Positions 1 through 6,367 of a stretch of DNA of 36,953 nucleotides are shown here, piece by piece. Source of the DNA: a virus; the IMG/VR virus record IMGVR_UViG_3300042905_004854, positions 1 to 36,953 of that record. One strand, written 5' to 3'. Every line of letters starts with the position of its first letter. Position 1 is the first letter of the stretch. The notes beneath the pieces were generated by a model. The model was not told the DNA's origin. It did not search any database and was given only the letters and a program-made list of their open reading frames with translations. The position numbers were made by a program, and so were the translations under genes.

Positions 1-3
1 AGG

Positions 4-11
4 TATAAATA
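4..11 (+). promoter_or_regulatory. T4-type late promoter, TATAAATA
   Basis: Exact match to the T4 late promoter core. By T4 geometry (core at about -13 to -6) transcription would start near base 17, downstream of the ATG at 15 and upstream of the ATG at 24. This favours the start at 24 for the RuvC-like gene. Confidence 0.6.
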
Positions 12-23
12 CCTATGTTCTAT

Positions 24-563
24 ATGCTTGTAGGTGTTGACTACTCAATAACTTGCCCGTGCTTATGTCTATTTGACGAGCGCAAAGAATTTAAATTCTC
101 AAACTGCTTTTTCTATTATCTGACAAACACTAAAAAGTTTGCAGATAAAATTTTGCCCAATATTAATGGTGAAAGTTTTCAGGAATATGTGGCCGATGTG
201 GATCGCTTTGACAGCATATCCGATTGGGCATCAAATTTATGTATTGGGGCTTCTGATGTTGCCATAGAAGGGTATTCTTATGGCTCAAAAGGCAAAGTTT
301 TTAACCTTGCCGAGAATATGGGAATATTCAAGCATAAGCTCTATAAGGCCGGGGTTCCCGTGACCATCATAGAGCCGTCCAAAGCAAAGAAACTCGCCAC
401 AGGCAAAGGTAACGCCGATAAAGTGGCAATGTACAAAGCCTTCTCCGAGGAGACAGGAACAAATTTAGTCTTTACCTTTAATCAAAAAAGTTTGACAAAT
501 CCTGTGACGGATATTGTGGACAGTTATTATATTTTAAAATCTTTGCTGGCTACCAAAAATTAA
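24..563 (+). CDS. RuvC-like Holliday junction resolvase
   Basis: This 179-residue protein looks like a RuvC/RNase H-fold resolvase, which in large phages resolves branched DNA before packaging. Residue 6 is the Asp of the first strand (VGVDYS), residue 82 is the Glu of the fourth-strand motif (AIEGYSYG), and the C-terminal helix carries Asp163 and Asp166 (PVTDIVDSYYIL), giving the expected acidic active site. A Lys-rich stretch (PSKAKKLATGKGNADK) fits the DNA-binding region. The length is close to that of RuvC (about 170). An in-frame ATG at 15 would add three residues, but the late promoter at 4-11 favours 24. The gene ends in a 4-base convergent overlap with the zinc-ribbon gene. The fold call is firm; the exact substrate is inferred. 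Confidence 0.8.
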   Translation: MLVGVDYSITCPCLCLFDERKEFKFSNCFFYYLTNTKKFADKILPNINGESFQEYVADVDRFDSISDWASNLCIGASDVAIEGYSYGSKGKVFNLAENMGIFKHKLYKAGVPVTIIEPSKAKKLATGKGNADKVAMYKAFSEETGTNLVFTFNQKSLTNPVTDIVDSYYILKSLLATKN

Positions 564-865
564 CGGACGTAGCGGACAGCTGATCCCTTGCCAGCATTGT
601 CCAGTTGTGCATGGAATCTTTTTGGAACTTGCCCGGATCCTTTGATTCTTGAAATAACCTCGTTCCACGCACTTCCACAAACTTTGGTTGGAGTCAGGGT
701 TGCATCAAAAGCAATTGAGTTTCTTTGAGCACCCCAATTTTTGGCAACTTTCTTTTTACCACAGTTTGGGCATTTTTCCTTGGTGGGTTGGTCATTCTCG
801 CTCATCTTGAGAAAAACTTCAAATTCATGTTTACAGGCACCGCATTCGAATGAATAGTTAGGCAT
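560..865 (-). CDS. FmdB-like zinc-ribbon protein
   Basis: The 101-residue protein has a single zinc ribbon with Cys8/Cys11 and Cys32/Cys35, and begins MPNYSFEC, the typical opening of the FmdB family of putative regulatory zinc ribbons. The C-terminal half is basic and has no recognised domain. It is translated after the HNH gene: its ATG lies 8 bases inside the end of that gene, with AGGA about ten bases upstream. It may be a small regulator or a zinc-binding accessory of a nucleoprotein complex; the family has no settled biochemical role. Confidence 0.75.
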   Translation of the reverse strand: MPNYSFECGACKHEFEVFLKMSENDQPTKEKCPNCGKKKVAKNWGAQRNSIAFDATLTPTKVCGSAWNEVISRIKGSGQVPKRFHAQLDNAGKGSAVRYVR

Positions 866-1355
866 TGTTTTTGTTCCTAAAAGTAATTAGCATGTGGTCA
901 AACAGGAATCCATAAGAAGGTTCCTTTGGTTTGTTTTTCAACTGCATCTTTGCTTCCTTGGGAGTTCTATTTCCTTTGGTTGTATTGCAGTCTTTGCATG
1001 ATGTGACCATATTGACCCAAGTGGAACCACCACCCTTTGATCTTGGAACCACATGATCAACAGTGGCTGTCTTTTCGCAGAGATCAATTCCACAGTATTG
1101 ACAGACATAACTGTCTCTGCGAAAGATGTTCTTTCTGTTTGCAACTACCTTCTTGAAAGGAAGTTTTACATAATACTTGAGAATCAAAATTTTGGGAATC
1201 TTGACAATTTTGCTGACAGATACAACTTCATAAAAATCTGATGAAGTTTCGTCAATCCAAACCTTGTCTTTGGATATCAACTTGAATGCTTTTCCAACGG
1301 TAATAATATTAAGCGGTGTATTATCTTGGTTGAGCAAGAGAACCTGCTTCTTCAT
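858..1355 (-). CDS. HNH endonuclease
   Basis: The 165-residue protein has the layout of the widespread HNH family that opens MKKQVLLLN and carries a C-terminal HNH nuclease. The zinc knuckle is formed by CQYCG and CKDCN, the catalytic motif is TVDHVVPRSKGG, and NTTKGNRTPKEA completes the fold. In-frame ATGs at 1409 and 1397 are possible, but the start at 1355 matches the family, has AAAAGG just before it, and sits 10 bases after a minus-strand late motif at 1366-1373. It may act in DNA processing at packaging or as a homing-type nuclease; nothing flanking it looks like an intron. It is the first gene of a two-gene unit with the zinc-ribbon gene. Confidence 0.85.
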   Translation of the reverse strand: MKKQVLLLNQDNTPLNIITVGKAFKLISKDKVWIDETSSDFYEVVSVSKIVKIPKILILKYYVKLPFKKVVANRKNIFRRDSYVCQYCGIDLCEKTATVDHVVPRSKGGGSTWVNMVTSCKDCNTTKGNRTPKEAKMQLKNKPKEPSYGFLFDHMLITFRNKNNA

Positions 1356-1365
1356 ACCTTTTAAG

Positions 1366-1373
1366 TATTTATG
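1366..1373 (-). promoter_or_regulatory. Late promoter (CATAAATA) for HNH gene
   Basis: The minus strand reads CATAAATA 10 bases before the ATG at 1355. It lies back to back with the plus-strand CTAAATA at 1379-1385, only five bases away, so the two late units diverge from one short control region. Confidence 0.6.
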
Positions 1374-1378
1374 AAAAT

Positions 1379-1385
1379 CTAAATA
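1379..1385 (+). promoter_or_regulatory. Late promoter (CTAAATA)
   Basis: CTAAATA lies 10 bases before the ATG at 1396 and starts the rightward late block. It is one of about a dozen copies of this motif immediately before start codons in the window. Confidence 0.65.
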
Positions 1386-1395
1386 TTTTACAGCC

Positions 1396-2472
1396 ATGGA
1401 TAATAACAAAGATAGACAGTTTTACTGGGAAGTCAAGGATTTCATGACCAAAAAGCATGAGCCTGTTCAAAACAATAAACCGCAAAGTCTTAAAGATGCA
1501 GTAAAATCTATTGTTGAGCAAAATAAAATTTATCAACAATCTTCATTCAACATGGAATCTGGGGCTGTTGATGCTGCAAAGAAAGCCATCAATCATGTTC
1601 AATCAGTTGAAAATGGATTCACACCCTCTTCTGTCGGTTATACAAAAAACCAAGATCGTTCTTCTTTTCAAAAATTAGATGAGGCTGCTTTGGGTGGCCT
1701 TGGAAGAATGGTTCGCTCAGGTCTTAGAAATATTCGTCCACAGGCACCAGCAAAAAAGTTTGGTGACTATGTTGTTCCTGCTATTGGTGGAGCAGCAATT
1801 GGTGGTGGTGCTATGTACGGTGGATTCAAGTTGGGACAAACTTTGAGCACAGCAACTTCAGAGGCTGATGCAATGAGAAAGAAAGCCGAAGAGGTCGGTG
1901 GTGTTCCACAATTATCCCCAGAAGATCAAGAACTTGCTGACATGAGAAGAAAAGCACAGGATATTGGTGGTGTGCCACAAACAAGTGAAGAAGACAAAGA
2001 ACTATTTGCAATGCGAAAGAAGGCCGAGGAAATCGGTGGAGTGCCCATGCCTTCTTCCACAACTCCCTCAACAACCCCCACGACACCCACAACTTCACCA
2101 AGTCCAGCAAAACCTTTGTCCGACAAAGACAAATATTTGGAAGCAAGAAAGGCTTACTGGAAAAGAAGAAACACCGAAAGACGCGGAGAAGCCGAAGAAA
2201 ATCTTGCACGAACTCAATTTGGAAGACCCACCACAGCATATCAGGCTGGATCAATGGCCGCAAATCGTTTGCGCCAACAGAAAGCCGCAGAAGGTAGTGG
2301 TGATTGGAGCGATGAGAAGATCGAACGAATGGCACAAAAAGAAACTGAACTTCGTTTCCGCACACCAGAAGAGCGTGAAGCCAAGAAAAAAGAAAATGAA
2401 TCCGTAGTTGCTTCTTTGGCCAAGGCAGCTGATGAAATTCGTGCAAGAGAAGCAAACGCACCAAAAACTTAA
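1396..2472 (+). CDS. Putative virion protein with glycine zipper and 24-residue repeats
   Basis: Function is not recognised. The 358-residue protein has a polar helical N-terminus with an (I/L)-x-E site (SIVE) like those cut by T4 prohead protease. A glycine-zipper or membrane-seeking segment lies at about residues 130-152 (PAIGGAAIGGGAMYGG). Three imperfect repeats of about 24 residues follow, each with MR(K/R)KA..(V/I)GGVP, then a Thr/Pro linker and a highly charged C-terminal helix region. It is first in a run of three genes with comparable glycine- or proline-rich design. The late promoter and composition suggest a structural or ejected internal protein; that is inference. Confidence 0.6.
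   Translation: MDNNKDRQFYWEVKDFMTKKHEPVQNNKPQSLKDAVKSIVEQNKIYQQSSFNMESGAVDAAKKAINHVQSVENGFTPSSVGYTKNQDRSSFQKLDEAALGGLGRMVRSGLRNIRPQAPAKKFGDYVVPAIGGAAIGGGAMYGGFKLGQTLSTATSEADAMRKKAEEVGGVPQLSPEDQELADMRRKAQDIGGVPQTSEEDKELFAMRKKAEEIGGVPMPSSTTPSTTPTTPTTSPSPAKPLSDKDKYLEARKAYWKRRNTERRGEAEENLARTQFGRPTTAYQAGSMAANRLRQQKAAEGSGDWSDEKIERMAQKETELRFRTPEEREAKKKENESVVASLAKAADEIRAREANAPKT
1867..2055 (+). repeat. Three tandem 24-residue coding repeats
   Basis: Three diverged copies of a unit of about 72 bases encode MRKKAEEVGGVP, MRRKAQDIGGVP and MRKKAEEIGGVP, each followed by an acidic Ser/Pro linker. The pattern suggests internal duplication within the gene. Confidence 0.7.
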
Positions 2473-2481
2473 GGATCTAAT

Positions 2482-4107
2482 ATGGACCATCTAACAAATC
2501 TTTACAGAAACAGAGCCGAAACATTAGCCGCAAAAGTAAAATATTTGGAGGAGCAATTGTCTTTGCTCAACGAAGCCACTCCACCAGCAACAGCCTTTAG
2601 AACAGGTGATAAGTCTCAGGCTGCTTGGAGTGATCTTGAATTGGAAAACCGTGCAAGAAGCATCAAAAAGGGTGGTCTGTTTCAAAAAGTCAATGATGAA
2701 CAACAATCACAGGAATGGAAAGACATTCAAGCAGAATTGGGTCGTAGAAAGCAACCCAAAGCAGAAACCAAAACAGATACTGGTGTAAGAACCGTTCCCG
2801 TTGGTCCCGGTGAAGGGTCTGGCATTCGCAAGGTTCCCGGAACAGAAGCACCCAGTGGTCGTGTTCCCAAGCAACCAATGGCCCAACCAAAGAGTGAAAA
2901 AATTGCTCTTCCTGAGCCAAAGGGTCCGCTTGATACTGGAAGACAAAGACCACAACCTGCTCCACAACCCGTAGTCGGTGGTCCGGGTGCTGGTGGTGTC
3001 TCACCAAAGAAAGCAGAAACCACAGCCGCTGGAACTGGAAAAGAAGAAACTTGGAGCATGGATCCAAAACTTGCTGTCGGTGCAATTGGTGCAGGATTGT
3101 ATTTGGGAAATAAAGTTGCTGAAAGATTTGCAAGACAACGCGGTGGTCCAGCAGCACCAGCAGAACCAACAAAAGCCCCAAGACCAAAGGCTCCAGAAGC
3201 AACAAAGACACAAGCAGGCAAAACTCCTGCTCCCGAAACACCCAAGCCAAAAGTAGGGGAAAAGGTTCGTGTTCCAGATAGCATGAAAAAAGGAACTTAT
3301 CTTTTTGATCTTCCCGCACAAGCAGAATGGACTATGAATCCCCCTGAATGGGAAATGAAGGGAAGAGAGAAGTTCAGCGTTCCACAAACTTCAGTCGGTC
3401 CCAAGAAACCATTCAGCAAGCCCGGTCTTGAGCGTGCTGCTGGAACCCCGATGACTGGAGAGATTCCAGAAAGACCACTTCCTGCTGAAACCACAATCGG
3501 TGGAAAACAAATAGCAAAAGGCAAAGGAACAGTCGCAGATCGTGCAGCCGTTGGAAGAGATCTTTTGAGAGCAAGAGCAGAAGCTGCAAAAGCCGTTGCC
3601 GATGCAAAGGCAAAAGCAGTTGCTCCAGCATTCCAACAAACTCCCGCTGAACCAACAGTCAAACAAGGAGATATGAGCACCAAGGAAGGTAAAGTTGTTA
3701 GCAAAGGTTCTCAAGTGTCTTCGAAGATTGGTCGTATCACCAAAGGTACTCTTCGTGGGGCTGGTTCACTTGGTGCAGCATTAGGTGGAGAAATGGCAGT
3801 AGAAAAGGGTCTTGAAGCCCTTGGAGTAGAAAATGAGACTGTCAAGGGAGTTGTTGCACCAACTGTTGGTTGGGCAGCAGGTGAAGGTGCCTTGGCAACT
3901 GGTCTAGGACTTGCCCGTGGTCTAGGATTTGGTGCAGCCGTGGCTGGCGGTGCTGCCGCAGCAGTTCCAGCAGCAATCTATGGAGCACTAGCATACCCGT
4001 CCTACAAAGCAGCCGAAGCCTCTAAAGCAGCAATGGAAAAAGAAGCACAAAGAATCCGAGAAACAGGATCAGCAACAAAAGCCAGATTTACTGGGCCTAA
4101 GTATTGA
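2482..4107 (+). CDS. Putative virion protein with coiled-coil N-terminus and hydrophobic C-terminus
   Basis: Function is not recognised. The 541-residue protein starts with an amphipathic helix ending in LSLLNE-ATPP, a good match to the (I/L)-x-E prohead protease site. A long Pro/Lys/Thr-rich low-complexity region (about 90-350) is interrupted by a short hydrophobic glycine-rich segment (LAVGAIGAGLYLG, near 195-210). Two longer glycine/alanine hydrophobic stretches follow at about 430-510. Such zipper segments occur in phage proteins that enter or cross membranes at infection, but no homology is claimed. AAGGA precedes the ATG, and the gene follows its neighbour by nine bases, so the two are likely cotranscribed. 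Confidence 0.6.
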   Translation: MDHLTNLYRNRAETLAAKVKYLEEQLSLLNEATPPATAFRTGDKSQAAWSDLELENRARSIKKGGLFQKVNDEQQSQEWKDIQAELGRRKQPKAETKTDTGVRTVPVGPGEGSGIRKVPGTEAPSGRVPKQPMAQPKSEKIALPEPKGPLDTGRQRPQPAPQPVVGGPGAGGVSPKKAETTAAGTGKEETWSMDPKLAVGAIGAGLYLGNKVAERFARQRGGPAAPAEPTKAPRPKAPEATKTQAGKTPAPETPKPKVGEKVRVPDSMKKGTYLFDLPAQAEWTMNPPEWEMKGREKFSVPQTSVGPKKPFSKPGLERAAGTPMTGEIPERPLPAETTIGGKQIAKGKGTVADRAAVGRDLLRARAEAAKAVADAKAKAVAPAFQQTPAEPTVKQGDMSTKEGKVVSKGSQVSSKIGRITKGTLRGAGSLGAALGGEMAVEKGLEALGVENETVKGVVAPTVGWAAGEGALATGLGLARGLGFGAAVAGGAAAAVPAAIYGALAYPSYKAAEASKAAMEKEAQRIRETGSATKARFTGPKY

Positions 4108-4128
4108 TGTAATGGATTGTTCAAAAGT

Positions 4129-5073
4129 ATGAAAAATAAACTCATACAACAAATTTTAGAAGAACGCTATAATCGATTAAATGATGGCGAGCAATTAGCC
4201 AACAATTATTCTTTTGGTTTATTTCTAGAATCTGTTACGGCTCTTGTTCGTGGGGGCTTACGTGTTGCTTTAGGTCAAGCAGCAAAACAAGGAGCCAAAA
4301 CAGCCGTTGGTGAAGTTTTGTCGAAGCAAGCGTTAAAGCAAATCGAAACAACAGCAGCAAAATTTGCAGAAAATGGACTGAAAGGTAAAGATTTAATTGC
4401 TGCTGTGCAAAAAGAATTAAATTTAGTTGGCGATGATGCAATTAAGGCTGCTAGTGAAGCGGCCACCAGAGCAGAACAGACAATGGCTCAAGTTCAGGGT
4501 GGTGTTGTTGCTCCACCAGCACCCACTGCACCACCAAAGGCTCCACCAAAAGAACCTAAAACACCCACACCCGGCCCAAGACCAGAACCAAAGCCAGCCC
4601 CCGAGCCACCCGCACCCGGTCCCAGACCGGAGCCTGCCCCTGCACCACCAAAGCCAGCACCCGGTCCAAGACCTGAGCCTGCTCCGGTTCCACCTACTCC
4701 AAAACCGAAGCCTCGGCCCACAGAGACTCCAAGACCAACAGAGACTCCAAGACCAACAGAGACTCCAAGACCAACAGAGACTCCAAGACCAACAGAGACT
4801 CCAAGACCAACAGAGACTCCAAGACCAACAGAGACTCCAAGACCAACAGAGACTCCAAGAAGAACCCCTCCCAAACCACCACCAGCACAGCCACCTAAAA
4901 AGACTCCCCCCAAGCCAAAAACACCTCCACCAAAAACCCCTCTGCCACTAGGGTTTGGTGGTGATGACCGTGAATCCGAAGAAATTGGTGATACGGGCAA
5001 ATCTATCAAACTTAATATTGGTTTGGTAAAAAATGCCCTTGGTAAGTATGCTACATATTTGGGTATTGCATAA
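4129..5073 (+). CDS. Proline-rich repeat protein, putative virion component
   Basis: The 314-residue protein has an N-terminal helical part (ILEERYNRLNDGE, with an I-L-E site) and an Ala-rich helical segment to about residue 125. A proline-rich rod of about 140 residues follows, built of PGPRPEP-like units and then eight RPTETP hexapeptides, before a short C-terminal domain. Such rods act as stiff spacers in TonB and in some phage tail proteins; its role here is unknown. An in-frame TTG at 4117 could add four residues, but ATG 4129 is preferred. It is the third of the three late genes with low-complexity bodies. Confidence 0.65.
   Translation: MKNKLIQQILEERYNRLNDGEQLANNYSFGLFLESVTALVRGGLRVALGQAAKQGAKTAVGEVLSKQALKQIETTAAKFAENGLKGKDLIAAVQKELNLVGDDAIKAASEAATRAEQTMAQVQGGVVAPPAPTAPPKAPPKEPKTPTPGPRPEPKPAPEPPAPGPRPEPAPAPPKPAPGPRPEPAPVPPTPKPKPRPTETPRPTETPRPTETPRPTETPRPTETPRPTETPRPTETPRPTETPRRTPPKPPPAQPPKKTPPKPKTPPPKTPLPLGFGGDDRESEEIGDTGKSIKLNIGLVKNALGKYATYLGIA
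4717..4860 (+). repeat. Eight tandem 18-bp repeats coding PTETPR
   Basis: Eight consecutive copies of an 18-base unit (CCAACAGAGACTCCAAGA) run in frame; only the first differs, beginning CCC instead of CCA. The near identity at DNA level implies recent expansion and likely copy-number change by slippage or recombination. Confidence 0.95.
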
Positions 5074-5093
5074 ACTCAAAGTCGTGTTATAAT
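5066..5093 (+). promoter_or_regulatory. Sigma70-like promoter for exonuclease gene
   Basis: TTGCAT (5066-5071), a 16-base spacer and TATAAT (5088-5093) lie at the end of the preceding gene. The -10 box is perfect and the -35 box matches four of six bases. It would let the exonuclease be made early, independent of the late transcript. Confidence 0.5.
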
Positions 5094-5102
5094 TACATAA
5101 AG

Positions 5103-5786
5103 TTGTATCTAGTGAATATAAAAACATTTACACATAAACCTATCGATATTTCTTGGAAACTTGAAGAAGTAACTCACAACGGATCAAGATTCTATAAAAC
5201 TCCCGCTGGAATATTTCCAAGCGTGACTACAGTTGTTGGTTGGGAAAAACAAAAGTTCTTCAGTGAATGGCGAGCCAAGAATCCGGAAGAAAGCAAAAGA
5301 GTTACTTCACGGGGAACAAAGTTTCACAAGTTGCTTGAAAATTATTTGAACAATGAAACATTGGATTTCGACAACATGCATTCCATGCAGAAGTCCTTAT
5401 TCTCATTGATAAGACCAGAAATAGACAAAATTGATAATATAATTGCTTTGGAAACTCCTTTGTTCTCAAAGACAATAGGACTGGCTGGCAGAGTAGACTG
5501 CATTGCGGAATACGATGGAAAACTTTCTATTATAGATTTTAAAGCCAGCACCAAAGAAAAGCGAGAATCAGATATTGACAACTACTTTGCACAAGCAACT
5601 GCTTATGCATTGATGTTCCAAGAAAGAACTGGAATAAGAATAGATAATTTTGCAATTTTAATTGCATGTGAAGACGGTCTTCGCCAAGTCTTCACTGGCC
5701 AGCCCCTTAAATATGTTAGGCACTTGTCTAATTTAATAAAGCGATATAAGGAGGCTAATGATGTTCCAAGAGCAGAAGACAATTGA
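5103..5786 (+). CDS. PD-(D/E)XK exonuclease, RecB/Cas4/MGME1-like
   Basis: The 227-residue protein has the RecB-type nuclease core: a helix Glu (HKLLENYL), then GLAGRVDCIAEYDG with the catalytic Asp, then LSIIDFKAS with the D-x-K pair, and the QATAYALMF helix carrying the conserved Q-x-x-x-Y. This is the arrangement of MGME1/RecB-like exonucleases in T4-like marine phages, acting on single-stranded or flap DNA in recombination. There is no ATG near the start; TTG at 5103 or GTG at 5112 must be used. It overlaps the next gene by 26 bases. Family assignment is strong; the exact start is uncertain. Confidence 0.8.
   Translation: MYLVNIKTFTHKPIDISWKLEEVTHNGSRFYKTPAGIFPSVTTVVGWEKQKFFSEWRAKNPEESKRVTSRGTKFHKLLENYLNNETLDFDNMHSMQKSLFSLIRPEIDKIDNIIALETPLFSKTIGLAGRVDCIAEYDGKLSIIDFKASTKEKRESDIDNYFAQATAYALMFQERTGIRIDNFAILIACEDGLRQVFTGQPLKYVRHLSNLIKRYKEANDVPRAEDN
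5748..5754 (+). promoter_or_regulatory. Strong ribosome binding site AAGGAGG
   Basis: A full Shine-Dalgarno sequence lies inside the end of the exonuclease gene. It is 3 bases before ATG 5758 and 6 bases before ATG 5761, so 5761 is the better start. Most genes here lack such a strong site. Confidence 0.75.
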
Positions 5787-6357
5787 AGATCAAGTAAACA
5801 CCAAGGGAACAAAACTTTGGATGCAGATGAATGATAACTCCAAGGCCGCAAAATTGCGAGCCTTGTTTGTTCAACAGCACGGAGGCTTCTTTCTGCAAGA
5901 AGGAAGATATTGGATTTGGAAGAGTCCAATCGAACAACAAAATGGATATTGGCTCAAACGAGTAGACACGGGAGAAAAGGTCTTCTTCACAAGTATGACA
6001 GAATTCGGGGAAAAGAATGGTCTGTCTTGTGTAAAAATTTGTGAATTGATGAATGGAAAAAGAAAGACATACAAAGGTTGGACAGCTGTAGAACTTCGTC
6101 CCGTACAGAAACAAGAAGGTGCAAAGAAAAAGATAAAGAAACCAAAGAAGAAAAAGATTCAAATAACCATGTCTGCAACTTTTGTGGACATAAGAACCAA
6201 TCAACATATTCAAGTTTCAAATATTTCTCAGTTTGCCAAAGAGAACAATCTAGATTATGCCAATTTAAGAAAATTGGTCATAGGGAAGGCAAAGACCTAT
6301 AAACATCTAAAATTATACAATCCTTTTGAGGTTCCCGGCGAATCTACAGAAGGCTAA
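5761..6357 (+). CDS. DNA-binding protein with two NUMOD1/IENR1-like repeats
   Basis: The 198-residue protein has two copies of a helix-turn-helix module of the NUMOD1/IENR1 type. The first is at about 70-110 (TEFGEKNGLSCVKICELMNG, then KTYKGW); the second is at about 148-190 (FAKENNLDYANLRKLV, then KTYKHL). They are joined by a very basic linker (KKKIKKPKKKK). These modules are normally DNA-contacting tails of homing endonucleases, but no GIY-YIG or HNH nuclease core is visible. It may be a stand-alone DNA-binding protein or a relic of a homing enzyme. Its coupling to the exonuclease suggests a shared role on DNA, which is inference. Confidence 0.7.
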   Translation: MFQEQKTIEDQVNTKGTKLWMQMNDNSKAAKLRALFVQQHGGFFLQEGRYWIWKSPIEQQNGYWLKRVDTGEKVFFTSMTEFGEKNGLSCVKICELMNGKRKTYKGWTAVELRPVQKQEGAKKKIKKPKKKKIQITMSATFVDIRTNQHIQVSNISQFAKENNLDYANLRKLVIGKAKTYKHLKLYNPFEVPGESTEG

Positions 6358-6360
6358 ATA
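6354..6360 (+). promoter_or_regulatory. Late promoter (CTAAATA)
   Basis: CTAAATA contains the TAA stop of the previous gene and lies 7 bases before ATG 6368, giving a predicted leader of about two bases. Confidence 0.65.
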
Positions 6361-6367
6361 ATTTAAG

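Noticed and set aside
1356-1409. Longer N-terminus for the HNH protein
   Set aside because: Family homologues begin at the MKK start, which has a ribosome site and promoter; the extension would cross the divergent promoters.
4717-4860. Tandem array as a CRISPR
   Set aside because: Repeats are contiguous 18-mers without spacers and code a regular hexapeptide in frame.
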